Assembly: GCA_902168245.1 (NCBI GenBank)
Contig: CABHPA010000005.1
Span: forward strand, 1 to 63,246
DNA: 63,246 nucleotides
Direction: 5' to 3'
Source of the DNA: Candidatus Melainabacteria bacterium
Lineage (GTDB): Bacteria; Cyanobacteriota; Vampirovibrionia; Vampirovibrionales; Vampirovibrionaceae
This document shows positions 9,799 to 18,656 of the stretch, in pieces. Within the stretch, counting starts at the first letter, position 1. Each line of letters begins with the position of its first letter. A program made the translations under genes and the position numbers. Under the pieces are notes generated by a model that made no database searches, was not told where the DNA came from, and worked only from the letters and a program-made list of their open reading frames with translations.

Positions 9799-10086
9799 AT
9801 GGCCCAAAGAACGCCCGGACATCCGAATAGCAAACAGCCTTCGGCGCTGATTCCGCCGAGGGACACGCACCGGATGCCGCCGTTGCACCAGTATTACATT
9901 CCCAATTTCAAGGCCAAAAGCAAGAGCCGGGCCGCATCGCATGCCATGGAGTTCCTGAGCCGGGTGTTCGCCAGCGAAGGGGCCAGCCGGTTCTTCAAGA
10001 CCTTCCTGCTTCGTTTTCTGTTCGATGGTGGCGGCAAATCCTCCGAGGACTACTCTAGTATGCTGAGGCTTTCCCCGGCGTCCTGA
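9799..10086 (+). CDS. Hypothetical 95-residue protein
   Basis: Starts at ATG with no clear SD. The N-terminal third is Pro/Gln/His-rich and probably disordered. The rest is basic and then amphipathic ([21 protein letters not shown]). Codon third positions turn strongly GC-rich from about codon 35, like neighbouring genes, which favours coding on this strand over the longer antisense frame. No family recognised. It lies between a hydrolase and the AdoMet decarboxylase pair. Confidence 0.45.
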   Translation: MAQRTPGHPNSKQPSALIPPRDTHRMPPLHQYYIPNFKAKSKSRAASHAMEFLSRVFASEGASRFFKTFLLRFLFDGGGKSSEDYSSMLRLSPAS

Positions 10087-10235
10087 TCGACGTTGAAAGC
10101 ATAGGCGTTTCACCCTGTCCGCTCGCGTTCCTGCGGGAAGCTCTGCGGCGGGACGTCTGCTTTGCGTCTGGACGTAGGTGTATAGCCCATTTTGCCTGTT
10201 CAGCCCATTTGCATACTGCGGAGGAATTACCCGAA

Positions 10236-10682
10236 ATGAATAACGTATTGGGCCAGCACCTGCTGGTTGAGTTCTACAACTGCAACCCCGAAACCCTGGA
10301 TGACGTGGCCGGGATTGAAAAGCACATGAACGCGGCGGCCATCGCCTGCGGGGCCACCATCGTGCAATCCACATTCCATCGGTTTGAGCCGTGGGGAGTG
10401 AGCGGCGTGGTGGTGATTTCCGAATCGCATCTGGCCATCCACACCTGGCCAGAGTACGGCTACGCTTCGGTGGATCTCTACACCTGCGGGGATGAAATCC
10501 AACCGGATGCGGCTTATGAACACCTGCGCGCCGCGCTGGAGGCGGAACTCTCCGAAACGCAGTTCCTGAAGCGGGGCAACCTGGATCTGATCAAGGCCCG
10601 GCTGGAAAAACGCATGGCCGCCGCAGCCCAGGCCACTGGTTCCGACGCGCCCGCAACCGCAGTAAAAGGAGGTGTTCTGTGA
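10236..10682 (+). CDS. speH: S-adenosylmethionine decarboxylase proenzyme, prokaryotic type
   Basis: 148 residues from the ATG at 10236, with GCGGAGGAA upstream. Pyruvoyl enzyme that makes decarboxylated AdoMet for spermidine synthesis. The self-cleavage site is in [19 protein letters not shown]: cleavage before Ser64 would give the beta chain and the pyruvoyl alpha chain. His69 and Cys84 (LYTCGD) match the processing and proton-donor residues of the Thermotoga enzyme (Ser63, His68, Cys83), shifted by one. The C-terminal 25 residues are an Ala-rich extension. It overlaps the next gene by four bases (GTGA), so the two are translationally coupled. No spermidine synthase gene is nearby. Confidence 0.93.
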   Translation: MNNVLGQHLLVEFYNCNPETLDDVAGIEKHMNAAAIACGATIVQSTFHRFEPWGVSGVVVISESHLAIHTWPEYGYASVDLYTCGDEIQPDAAYEHLRAALEAELSETQFLKRGNLDLIKARLEKRMAAAAQATGSDAPATAVKGGVL

Positions 10683-11170
10683 GCCAACTGATGAACCGCC
10701 CCATGCAACCCATCGCGCAGCCAATTCCGAGCGCCGATTCCGAGGAAACCGGCTTTGGCCCGCACCTGATGCTGGATTGCCGACAATGCGACCCGGCCAA
10801 AATTGCGGACGTGGCCTATATTTTCGAGGTGCTGAACACGCTGCCGGAGCGCATCGGGATGACCAAAATCACCCAGCCGTATGTGTTCCCCTATTCCGGG
10901 CTGGTGCCGGAAGACAAAGGCGTGACCGGCGTGGTGATCATCGCGGAATCGCACCTGTCGTTCCATTCTTTCAGCGAGAAGGACTACTTCTTTTTCGATC
11001 TGTTCAGTTGCAAGCCGTTCGACGTGGAAGCGGCGCGACAGTTCATCGTGGACGCTTTCGGCGCGCAGGAAGTGGAAACGCATTATGTGGAGCGCGGCCG
11101 GGATTTCCCCCGTTCCACCGTGCCGGGTAAAGCGCCCCAGTTGCGAGAGCCAATCGCCGTCGGGGGCTGA
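10679..11170 (+). CDS. Diverged AdoMet-decarboxylase paralogue (pyruvoyl decarboxylase of uncertain substrate)
   Basis: 163 residues, GTG start overlapping the previous stop, with a very strong SD (AAAGGAGGTG). It aligns with the SpeH fold over residues 26-140. The processing motif is kept ([14 protein letters not shown]: Glu90-Ser91), as are His96 and Cys111 (FSCKPF), so self-maturation to a pyruvoyl enzyme is plausible. The substrate-side signature differs from the upstream enzyme: [17 protein letters not shown] becomes [17 protein letters not shown], and the N-terminal segment is 25 residues longer. Such tandem paralogues have been described as neofunctionalised ornithine or arginine decarboxylases. 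That role here is inference. Confidence 0.85.
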   Translation: MSQLMNRPMQPIAQPIPSADSEETGFGPHLMLDCRQCDPAKIADVAYIFEVLNTLPERIGMTKITQPYVFPYSGLVPEDKGVTGVVIIAESHLSFHSFSEKDYFFFDLFSCKPFDVEAARQFIVDAFGAQEVETHYVERGRDFPRSTVPGKAPQLREPIAVGG

Positions 11171-11196
11171 ACACCCATCAACAATCACCATTTTTG

Positions 11197-11265
11197 CCAA
11201 CAGGGTTTTGAATCATGGGAAGCAATAGAACAGCTTACCGAGGAGGATAAACCCTGTTGGCTTTT
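11197..11265 (+). terminator. Large stem-loop ending the AdoMetDC pair
   Basis: A perfect 12-bp stem (CCAACAGGGTTT / AAACCCTGTTGG) closes a 40-nt loop and is followed by CTTTTT. The loop itself can form AAGC/GCTT and contains GAGGAGG. Reads as an intrinsic terminator with an unusually big loop. Confidence 0.65.
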
Positions 11266-11291
11266 TCCAAGTATCAAAGCAGGCGGAAACG

Positions 11292-12914
11292 CTAAAGGTC
11301 CAAATCCGGGTTCAAGGGTTGCAAATCCACCACGGGCGGGCCGTTCAGCACTTTGCCGGTGGCATCGAAACGCCCGCCGTGGCAAGGGCAGTCCCAGCTT
11401 TTTTCGGTGGCGTTCCAGCCTACCAGGCAATTCATATGGGTACACACCGGGGAGAGATAATGCATCACCCCGTCGCCGCCATGGTACGCCGCCACCTTAT
11501 GCCCGTTGAGAGTGCAAATAGCCCCTTCCCCCACCGGAATTTCCTCCGCCGAGGTCAGCGGGGCTTTTTTAAGGCGATCTTTCACGAAATGGGTCATGGC
11601 CCCCAGGTTTTCGGACAGAAAGCCGCCCACCGAAGCAAGCGGCTTGGCGCGGTTGGGGTTCAGGATTTCCGCGCATTCGGAATGCTGGCCCTGAATCTGC
11701 TCGGCAATCAGTCGCCCCGCCAGGGTGCCAATCGACAAGCCTTCGCCGGAATAACCCGTGGCCACGTACACGCCGGATAGTTTGCCGATATAGGGCAAGC
11801 CGTCCGCCGGGTTGTAAAACTGGGCCGACCAGCGGTAATCCACGGCAGTCACCTGGAAGCGCTCCCGCGCGTATTGTTCCAGCCGCCGAAAGCTCAGTTC
11901 CGTGTCCTGCCGCTCGCCGGTTTTATGGTCTTCCCCGCCGATAATGACCAGCGGGCCATGCTCATCGGCAGCCAGGCGAATGTAATGGTACGGTTCCGCC
12001 ATGTCCCAGTACAGGGCGTCATCCATACGGTTCTCCGCCAGATCCGCGCAACGTATGCCGATAACATACGAACGCATGGCCTCTAGCCTGGACTGGATGC
12101 CCGGACGGAAACCGATGGGGGTGTGGGTGGCCAGCACCACATCCTTGCAAGTGACGGTGGCGCTGTCGGTCTTGACGCTGCAAGTTGCCCGATCGTCCTC
12201 CCGTTTCGCCTCCCGCTTGGCGTCCGTATCAACCGACACCACACGGGAATTCTCAAAGAGCAGCCCGCCATTTTCGTAAAATTGCAAGGCCAGCGCCTGC
12301 ACGTAACGCAACGGATCAAACACGGCCTGCTCGGGAACCAGGATCGCTTCCTCCACTTCAAAGGGCAACGGCACGTTGAACGTTCGGCTGACCCGCAGCC
12401 CAACGGTTTCCGCCGCTTCGTAATCCGCTTGCAGCAGCTTCAACTGAGAAGCCAGTTCCGCGTACAAATAGCCCGGCACCCGCTTGAAGTCGCACTCAAT
12501 GCGATTATCCCGCACGTTGCGCTCCACCAGGTCGATGGCCTGTTCCAGCGCAATGACGACGGATCGGGTGGCGTCTTCCCCGAAGGAGGCCAGGATGTGC
12601 TTGTATTTCATATCCAGCAGCATACTGGTGAGATGCCCGGAATTGAAGCCGGAAACCCCATAGCCCACCGGGTGCGCGTCCAGCACGGCCACATCGTATC
12701 CGGCTTTTTGAAGCAACAACGCAGTAGTGATGCCGGTAATACCCGCGCCCACGATGGCCACATCCACGGTCATGTCTTCCTGCAGCGCCGGAAAGTGAGG
12801 GGCTATTCCCCACCCCGTGGCCGGATGTTCCGCGTTGTGCTTCCAGATAGACTCGGTGGCGCTTTCCGCCGGATGCTCCTGAATGGGTGCCAAGTGTTCC
12901 TGCCATTCCGCCAT
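11292..12914 (-). CDS. FAD-dependent oxidoreductase with C-terminal Rieske [2Fe-2S] domain
   Basis: About 540 residues. The start is the ATG at 12914, because GGAGGAGGG lies 7 bases before it; the in-frame TTG at 12920 would sit inside the SD spacing. The N-terminal DAO-type domain begins with DVAIVGAGITGITTALLL (dinucleotide fold), then LDAHPVGYGVSGFNSGHLTS, and ends with GVYVATGYSGEGLSIG. The C-terminal 80 residues are a Rieske domain with both ligand pairs: CTHMNC (Cys-x-His) and CPCHGGRFD (Cys-x-x-His). This architecture is common in bacteria as a cytosolic amino-acid/amine oxidase-like enzyme. The substrate is not known. Stands alone, facing the AdoMetDC pair. Confidence 0.92.
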   Translation of the reverse strand: MAEWQEHLAPIQEHPAESATESIWKHNAEHPATGWGIAPHFPALQEDMTVDVAIVGAGITGITTALLLQKAGYDVAVLDAHPVGYGVSGFNSGHLTSMLLDMKYKHILASFGEDATRSVVIALEQAIDLVERNVRDNRIECDFKRVPGYLYAELASQLKLLQADYEAAETVGLRVSRTFNVPLPFEVEEAILVPEQAVFDPLRYVQALALQFYENGGLLFENSRVVSVDTDAKREAKREDDRATCSVKTDSATVTCKDVVLATHTPIGFRPGIQSRLEAMRSYVIGIRCADLAENRMDDALYWDMAEPYHYIRLAADEHGPLVIIGGEDHKTGERQDTELSFRRLEQYARERFQVTAVDYRWSAQFYNPADGLPYIGKLSGVYVATGYSGEGLSIGTLAGRLIAEQIQGQHSECAEILNPNRAKPLASVGGFLSENLGAMTHFVKDRLKKAPLTSAEEIPVGEGAICTLNGHKVAAYHGGDGVMHYLSPVCTHMNCLVGWNATEKSWDCPCHGGRFDATGKVLNGPPVVDLQPLNPDLDL

Positions 12915-13260
12915 TGCCAAACCCTCCTCCCTGCGTATTCCGCTGCATATTGTGCCTGCATTTGTTGCCCTGAGAAACCCGAAATTGCGGCCTGTATTTT
13001 AACCAAGCCATCTTATTCTGACGCGTTTTCGCCCCAAGCTCAATTAGCCGGGCAGGCGGTGTCCAAGCCAATCGGGGCAAGCCTGCCTTGACCGATTTTT
13101 TTATTTTTTACCCGGTGGGCTATCCGTTATCCTGATGAGTTTCAAAAAAGGCTATTCCCAAACCCAATAAAAACGCTACAATAAAAGTATATTAACGGCT
13201 CAGCAATAAGGTTTGGCCCGTTAATGCGTCGGGAATATCCTAGGGAATAGAGAAAACAGA
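12915..13260. promoter_or_regulatory. Divergent intergenic region, FAD/Rieske gene and serine beta-lactamase-like gene
   Basis: 346 bases. A weak sigma70-like pair for the rightward gene is TTCCCA (13155-13160) and TACAAT (13177-13182), 16-bp spacer. Just downstream an inverted repeat ATTAACGG ... CCGTTAAT (about 13190-13225) could be an operator or leader hairpin. Promoter assignment is tentative. Confidence 0.35.
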
Positions 13261-14490
13261 GTGAAAGCGCCAAGCCATAACGCGGCAAACTTGCGTCCTA
13301 TGCTATTTAAAGCATCATCTTCAAGATCACACGCGGCCCGCCTCTATCAGCAGAAGCGGCAGCGACAGCAACGCCTTTTTATCGTCGGGGCAATCGCCTT
13401 GTTCCTGGCGTGTGTCTCCTGTCTGGCGATATGGGGCGCTTGCCAGGCGGCTACCAAATTTTTTCAGCCGCTGCCGGTGCATAGCGGGCAGTTTGAAGCC
13501 TACATGGAGCAGGAGTTCGGCTTTTCCAAGAACCCGCCCAGCCTGCTGTACGCGGGCAACAACCTGGATTACAACCTGCTGGCCCATCCTGCCGCCAGCC
13601 TGTTCAAGAACAAGCTGCTGCCCATTCTGCCCGTGTCGGAAGATCGGGATCTGAAAGCCCGGATTGAGCAACTGTTCGCCGAGTACCCGGCCAGCAAGTA
13701 CACCCCGCATTTTTATTTTTACAACCCCCAAACCAACACGTACGTGGAAATCAACGGCTACGGCCCGGCGCCTGCGGCCAGCGTCATCAAGCTGCCCATT
13801 CTGCTGGATTACCTGATGAGCCTGGATGAAAACCTGATTACCGTGGACACCCCGCTGCTGTACGCGGAATTCCACCGGGCGGGCGGCGCGGGAGAGCTTC
13901 AATACCGCCCCACCGGGCAGGACTTCAAGGCCAACGACGTGGCCAGTCAGATGATTCGCATTAGCGACAACACCTGCACCAACATGATGATTTCTTACCT
14001 GGGCGGCACCGATGCAGTGAACCAGCGCCTTTCCGATCTGGGGCTGGTGAATACCCGCATTCGCAACTGGCTGCCGGATTTAACAGGCACCAACACCATT
14101 TCTCCCTACGAGATGGTCACCATCCTGAATAACATCGATCACGGCCCGGTGATTTCCGAAGTTTCCCGCTATAACGGAATCAGCATTCTGGAAAGCACCC
14201 ACAACCGCCGCCTGCTGGTGGCCCCGTTACCCAACCAGGCCATTGTGGCCCATAAAACCGGCGATATCGGCACCGCCATCGGGGATTCCGGAATTGTGTA
14301 CATGCCGGACGGGCGAAAATATTATATTTCCATGCAGGTGGAGCGGCCTTATAATGATTACACCGTGCGGGACATGGTGCAGCGCACCTCCCGGCTGCTA
14401 TACGATTACGTGGCCAGCCAGCCCCCCGCTGGAAACGACCAGCCGATTGCCGCCCAGCCTACGGTAACGCCCGTGAAAACCCCGATTTAA
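13261..14490 (+). CDS. Membrane-anchored penicillin-recognising serine protein, class A beta-lactamase fold, lacks deacylation Glu
   Basis: 409 residues from GTG (an ATG at codon 14 is possible). A basic cytosolic tail precedes one transmembrane helix (about 38-60), with the catalytic domain outside. Catalytic motifs: Ser174-x-x-Lys177 (ASVIKLPI), Ser235-Asp-Asn (ISDN), Lys332-Thr-Gly (HKTGD). The omega-loop segment equivalent to class A WEPELN reads NWLPDLTGTN, so Glu166 is Leu and Asn170 is Thr. In class A enzymes that Glu activates the deacylating water, so this protein should be acylated by beta-lactams but hydrolyse them poorly. It may be a peptidoglycan-acting peptidase or sensor. The Pro/Thr-rich tail is disordered. 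Confidence 0.8.
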   Translation: MKAPSHNAANLRPMLFKASSSRSHAARLYQQKRQRQQRLFIVGAIALFLACVSCLAIWGACQAATKFFQPLPVHSGQFEAYMEQEFGFSKNPPSLLYAGNNLDYNLLAHPAASLFKNKLLPILPVSEDRDLKARIEQLFAEYPASKYTPHFYFYNPQTNTYVEINGYGPAPAASVIKLPILLDYLMSLDENLITVDTPLLYAEFHRAGGAGELQYRPTGQDFKANDVASQMIRISDNTCTNMMISYLGGTDAVNQRLSDLGLVNTRIRNWLPDLTGTNTISPYEMVTILNNIDHGPVISEVSRYNGISILESTHNRRLLVAPLPNQAIVAHKTGDIGTAIGDSGIVYMPDGRKYYISMQVERPYNDYTVRDMVQRTSRLLYDYVASQPPAGNDQPIAAQPTVTPVKTPI

Positions 14491-14528
14491 AGTTTTCGCA
14501 TCCATTGGCTAAATTGGCTAAAAGTCTG

Positions 14529-14563
14529 AAAGCCTGCTTTTTCGATTAAAAGCAGGCTTTTTG
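14529..14563 (+). terminator. Intrinsic terminator
   Basis: AAAGCCTGCTTTT / AAAAGCAGGCTTT with a 6-nt loop, followed by TTTT. About 40 bases after the stop of the beta-lactamase-like gene. Can also serve the convergent gene. Confidence 0.9.
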
Positions 14564-14600
14564 TCGTTCGGTATTTTGTTACAAATAGAATAATTGCCGG

Positions 14601-14972
14601 TTAACGGGGCATGGCGTAGCGTTGGGGCAGGCCAAACATCAGGGAGGCAACCGTGATGGTCAGGTGCAGCACGTTGTCGGCCATGTTCATGGGCATGCCC
14701 AGCACCACGTTGTTGGATGACATGAAGCCCAGCACCGTGATCAACCCGTATACAATGGCAAAGCCCAGCGTCACCCGGCGGGCCAGCTCCCAGTTCTCGC
14801 TAAAGCCCACCGCCACAAACAGCAGGCCCGATAATATGTGGATCACGCTATGCGCCTCGCTCACCATAAAAACGCCAAACAGCATGCCATGGGGGGTCAG
14901 GCCGGGTATAAAGCCCAAAATCCCCACGATGAGTAAAATAAGTCCCATCACTTTTGCGAAAATGGTAATCAT
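14601..14972 (-). CDS. Four-helix membrane protein, DUF4383-like
   Basis: 123 residues from the ATG at 14972, which has GGGAGGT at good spacing; the frame stays open further upstream but without an SD. Four hydrophobic helices: about 6-24 (GLILLIVGILGFI), 36-55 (HIHLLSG-like with SVIHILSGLLFVAVGF), 65-85 and 95-115. The sequence HSVIHILSGLLF and the spacing fit the DUF4383 family of small bacterial membrane proteins, whose function is unknown. Upstream, 15335 starts in the opposite direction. Confidence 0.75.
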   Translation of the reverse strand: MITIFAKVMGLILLIVGILGFIPGLTPHGMLFGVFMVSEAHSVIHILSGLLFVAVGFSENWELARRVTLGFAIVYGLITVLGFMSSNNVVLGMPMNMADNVLHLTITVASLMFGLPQRYAMPR

Positions 14973-15334
14973 TGCAGTTACCTCCCAGTGGTTTTGCCCT
15001 CCCCGGCAGGATTGCGCCACTTGAAACCATCTGGAAGCGCAGACCGGCGAGCGGGCCGATAAACGGATCAAATCAACTGAATCGCCTTGTAAAAACAGTG
15101 AACGCGAATGATGAACGGAAGCCATTCCATAGCCAGTGTATGCCAGTTTCAGCGTAGCAAGCCTGCCCGGCTGTTTGGAATTGCTCCACTGTATAGTCTT
15201 TGCAAGCGTCGCGGGCTATTTTCCACCGCCAGATATCCAATTGCGGGAAACGGGCCGGTTTCCTTAAATACAAGCAAGGGAAGTGAAAAAACTGCAAGGC
15301 ACTCACGGCAACGAACCAGGGGAGGGAAAGACCC
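14973..15334. other. Divergent intergenic region, nothing recognised
   Basis: 362 bases between the DUF4383-like gene and chaB-like gene. Apart from the two SD sites at its ends, I see no conserved promoter, repeat or structured RNA. Confidence 0.4.
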
Positions 15335-15589
15335 ATGCCGTATTCATCCAATACCGATTTGCCCGCCAGCGTTCGGGAACATTTACCCGAACACGCGCAG
15401 GAAATTTACCGCAGCGCCTTTAACAGCGCCTTTGAGGAATACAAGGATTCTGAGAAGCGGCGTCCAGATGCATCAGGCAAGGCGGAATCCCGTGAGGAAG
15501 TGGCCCATAGGGTCGCCTGGGCCGCCGTGAAAGAAAAATACGAAAAAGGCGGCGAAAGCGGCAAATGGAAACGCTCCTCCGAGCGCTAG
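15335..15589 (+). CDS. ChaB family protein
   Basis: 84 residues, ATG with GGGAGGGAAAG upstream. Matches ChaB over its length: DLPASVREHLPEHAQEIYRSAFNSAFEEY, then a charged linker, then EEVAHRVAWAAVKEKYEKGG. The family was named as a regulator of the cation antiporter ChaA in E. coli, but it is widespread without chaA and its real role is unsettled. No chaA-like gene is in the window. Small, soluble, cytosolic. Confidence 0.9.
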   Translation: MPYSSNTDLPASVREHLPEHAQEIYRSAFNSAFEEYKDSEKRRPDASGKAESREEVAHRVAWAAVKEKYEKGGESGKWKRSSER

Positions 15590-15623
15590 ACATCGTCAAT
15601 CAAACCGATTTCCAGAGCAGGAA

Positions 15624-16946
15624 CTAATCGCTGCCCATGGCGGCAAAGTAGTTGCGGCAGGCCATGTCCAGCAAATCCTCGGTCAATACCGGCGCTACCC
15701 GCCGATACGAGGACGAGTTGAGAATCTGCTCCAGCAAGTCGCGCGGCTGACACCCTCTAAAAGGGCGCTTGCCAGCATAATGCTTCTGGATCAGGTAGTT
15801 AACCTTGTCCTCCTCGTAAGCAATGCCGTACTTTTTGCACAGCATGCCGAAGATCTGCTTGAATTCGGCCTCGGTGGGATCTTTTACATGGATTTTATAG
15901 GGAATCCGGCGCAGGAAGGCATCATCCACCAGTGATTTGGGGTCCAGGTTGGTGGAGAAAATAATCAGCTCGTCAAACGGCACCGAAATTTTCTGCCCGT
16001 TGGGCAACAGCAGAAAGTCCACCCGTTTTTCCAGCGGCACAATCCAGCGGTTCAGCAAGTCGATGTGGCTCACCCGCTGGCGGCCAAAGTCGTCAATCAG
16101 GAACACGCCGCCGTTGGCCTTCATTTGCAGGGGCGCCTCCGACACGCGCAGCGTAGGGTTGAACTTGATTTCCAGGGCATCCATGGTCAGTTCGCCGCCC
16201 ACCATCACCGCCGGGCGCTTGATCTCGATCCAGCGCTGATCGTAGCGGGCAATCAGCGCGTTGGCGTTGCCAGAGGCGACCGGCTGGTGGTTTTGCGGGT
16301 CGTATAGCTGCAAAATCTGGCCTTCCACGTAAATAGCCTTGGGAATGAAAATATCGTTGCTGAAGCACATGGCCAGCTTCTCGGCGATGGTGGTCTTGCC
16401 GTTGCCCGGCTCCCCGTACAGGAACAAGCCACGGCCCGAATTGATGGCCGGGCCGATAGTGTCAAACAGTTTGGCGTCAAAAATCAAATCTTTAAACGCA
16501 TTGGCCAGCACGGCGTAATCCGGTTTTTCATTGCGAATGGACTGACATTCAATGCCGTAAAGGTAATCCTCGAACGGCACCGGGGCCGCCCCGGCGTAAG
16601 CCGAAATTTCGCGGGCGATCATGGCCTTTTCCTGTCCGGTTTCGGTGAGCATATAAAGAAAGTCGCCCACCCCGGAATTGGATTTATGAAACAGCAGCAG
16701 ACGCCCTTTTAAATCCGACAGAATCGGTTCCACCACCGAAAAATGCAGGCACAGGTCGTTGGAAATATCCCGCCCGTTCATGGCCCCCTTGCCCAGCAGG
16801 ATCTTGAAAATGAGATCTTCCAGCACCACGGTGGTCAGGCCGGTTTCCTCCAGGGTTTTAGCCACCGGCGGCATAAAGCGTTGGGTCGGCGGCGGCGGGG
16901 CGGGTTGCGCAGAAACGGAACTGATGCCTTCTGACGTTAGGGACAT
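15624..16946 (-). CDS. AAA+ ATPase with N-terminal winged-helix-like domain
   Basis: 440 residues, ATG with GAGGAAG upstream. Residues 30-110 look like a small helical/winged-helix domain (NGRDISNDLCLHFSVVEPIL and a LTETGQEKA wing). The AAA+ core has Walker A GEPGNGKT (178-185), Walker B VFLIDD (281-286), sensor-1 STNLD (331-335), an Arg-finger candidate DDAFLRRIPYK, and a C-terminal lid with RGCQPRDLLEQIL. Relatives of this class occur in Myxococcota, Planctomycetota and Vampirovibrionia. They are annotated only as ATPases. It is divergent from the TadG-like gene across 326 bases, which may be functional pairing or chance. Confidence 0.85.
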   Translation of the reverse strand: MSLTSEGISSVSAQPAPPPPTQRFMPPVAKTLEETGLTTVVLEDLIFKILLGKGAMNGRDISNDLCLHFSVVEPILSDLKGRLLLFHKSNSGVGDFLYMLTETGQEKAMIAREISAYAGAAPVPFEDYLYGIECQSIRNEKPDYAVLANAFKDLIFDAKLFDTIGPAINSGRGLFLYGEPGNGKTTIAEKLAMCFSNDIFIPKAIYVEGQILQLYDPQNHQPVASGNANALIARYDQRWIEIKRPAVMVGGELTMDALEIKFNPTLRVSEAPLQMKANGGVFLIDDFGRQRVSHIDLLNRWIVPLEKRVDFLLLPNGQKISVPFDELIIFSTNLDPKSLVDDAFLRRIPYKIHVKDPTEAEFKQIFGMLCKKYGIAYEEDKVNYLIQKHYAGKRPFRGCQPRDLLEQILNSSSYRRVAPVLTEDLLDMACRNYFAAMGSD

Positions 16947-17272
16947 GCGACTTCCTCACTCTTTATACCCGGTGCGAACGGGCCACTCAATTCACTATGC
17001 ATTAATGAATCCCAAAACAGATCCACCAAGCATTTGAATACCACGTTTCCTCAAAACGCAAACGGATGGCCTCCCAAAATAGAATCGTGAAGAATCGTGC
17101 CTAGTCTCAGTTGCAATTGCAGACCTTCGGTTTAAAACCAGTTTAAAAAAGGTTTAACGCGGATCGGCGTTGGGTATATATGGTTCAAGTTGAGGTGTTG
17201 AGTCAATTGATATGGGTTTGTGGTTACCGATTCAGTCGGTTTTGGCAGTTGAGCTATTGAGGTGCGGTCTTT
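16947..17272. promoter_or_regulatory. Divergent regulatory region between AAA+ ATPase and TadG-like gene
   Basis: 326 bases. At 17130-17157 the motif GTTTAAA/GTTTAAC occurs three times with about one helical turn between copies, close to a TATATATGG element near 17175. A short direct repeat GAATCGTG lies at about 17085 and 17094. The phased repeats may be regulator sites. Confidence 0.35.
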
Positions 17273-18631
17273 ATGAGGAATTTAAGCCGGAAATCCTCGT
17301 TGGGAGGTTCCACCACGATTATGAGCATTGGCGCGGTGCTGATGGGCTTGAGCGCATCGGTGTTCGCTATTGACATGCCCGCATACTTTAACGCCCGAAA
17401 CGAGCTGCAAACTTCCGTGGACGCCGCCGCGCTGGCCGGGGCCGCCGAGTTGCCGGACGGGGAAGCCTACGCCGAGGACGCGGCTTACGATTTGGCCAGC
17501 GCCAACCCGGTGGCGGGCATTCAACTGGATGAGTCCAACCTGAGCTATCAATCCTCGCAAAGCAAATTTACGGTGACAGGCCAGGTAGAAGTGCCGACCA
17601 TTATCGGGAAATTCGTGTGCGCTTTATCTGGCAAGCTTTCGGGCCGGGAGCAGGGCGGAGAAGCGCAGAATGACGGGACTTCGTCGGGTTCCGACAGTAG
17701 TACCGCCAACGGCGGGAGCGGCAATTGCAGCACCATGAAGGTGGTGGCCTATTCTTCCGCAGCCCCGGCGGCGCGGGACACCGTTCTGGTGATCGACACC
17801 TCCAGCTCCATGAGCAGCCTGGGCAACAACCGCCCTCTGACGGACGTGCAGAAAGCGGCGGTGAATTACATCAACACCATCGCCCGGCTGCAGAATGATT
17901 CCGTGGATCGCATCGGGCTGGTGAAATTCGACGAAACGGCGGTGTTACAGAATACCCTGACCTCCCAGCAGGATTCCCCCGGCTACGGCAACGTGCTGAG
18001 CAAGGTAAACTCGCTGAGACTCTACTCCGGCCCGTCGTGGAACACCAACTACAAAGCCGGGTTGCAGGCCGCGCTGGACGAGCTGCAATCGCACGGGCGG
18101 CCCAACGCGGACAAGCGGATCATCTTTATGACGGACGGTATGCCCAACCAGCCCGCGCCCAGCAATTATTACAGCTACAGCTCCACCTACCCGTACAACA
18201 AGTGTATCGATATGGTGAACAACTCCTCCGGCGTAAAAGCCCTTTGCACCAAGAAAAACGGCAGAACAGTCTGCCCGGTGCTGCCCAACCCGCAAATTAC
18301 GCCCAATCTGATTCCATCGGCGGCCACCCAGTGCGCCAAAACGTATGTGGATAACATCAAAACGCTCACCAACGAGCAGACCGACCGGGCCAAGGCCATG
18401 AACGTCACCATCGATACCATCATCATCCACGACCCCAATTACCAGGACAACGCCACCAACATCATGCGGATCATGCTGAAAGATCCGAGCTGGAACCCGG
18501 TGGACATTGCCTACTACATGAACGACACCACCGGCGGGCAATCCTTTTACGCCCTGGCCTACAACGCAAACGACATCAACAGCATTTACGCCAATATCGC
18601 CCAGGATATCCACATTAAGCTGACCAATTAA
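17273..18631 (+). CDS. TadG-like pilus-assembly protein with von Willebrand A domain
   Basis: 452 residues. An N-terminal TadE/G-type hydrophobic segment (16-36) is followed by ARNELQTSVDAAALAGAAELPDG, the signature of Tad/Flp TadG proteins. A Gly/Ser-rich linker (120-155) leads to a VWA domain starting DTVLVIDTSSSMSSL, with MIDAS motif Asp175-x-Ser-x-Ser179 and a later FMTDGMPN (D in the MIDAS set). Four C-terminal Cys suggest disulphides outside the cell. TadG proteins are minor components of Tad/Flp (type IVc) pilus systems, with VWA forms suspected in adhesion. It shares a probable operon with the small exported protein 25 bases downstream. Confidence 0.88.
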   Translation: MRNLSRKSSLGGSTTIMSIGAVLMGLSASVFAIDMPAYFNARNELQTSVDAAALAGAAELPDGEAYAEDAAYDLASANPVAGIQLDESNLSYQSSQSKFTVTGQVEVPTIIGKFVCALSGKLSGREQGGEAQNDGTSSGSDSSTANGGSGNCSTMKVVAYSSAAPAARDTVLVIDTSSSMSSLGNNRPLTDVQKAAVNYINTIARLQNDSVDRIGLVKFDETAVLQNTLTSQQDSPGYGNVLSKVNSLRLYSGPSWNTNYKAGLQAALDELQSHGRPNADKRIIFMTDGMPNQPAPSNYYSYSSTYPYNKCIDMVNNSSGVKALCTKKNGRTVCPVLPNPQITPNLIPSAATQCAKTYVDNIKTLTNEQTDRAKAMNVTIDTIIIHDPNYQDNATNIMRIMLKDPSWNPVDIAYYMNDTTGGQSFYALAYNANDINSIYANIAQDIHIKLTN

Positions 18632-18656
18632 GTGCAAGACAAGGAGATTGTTTCCC

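Noticed and set aside
9751-10374. Long antisense frame over the AdoMetDC start region
   Set aside because: It runs through a gene with clear motifs on the other strand and has codon use of a shadow; no SD or recognisable motif.
12123-13091. 322-codon plus-strand frame opposite the FAD/Rieske gene
   Set aside because: The opposite strand has FAD and Rieske motifs; the plus frame is rich in His/Gln/Arg as expected for an antisense shadow.
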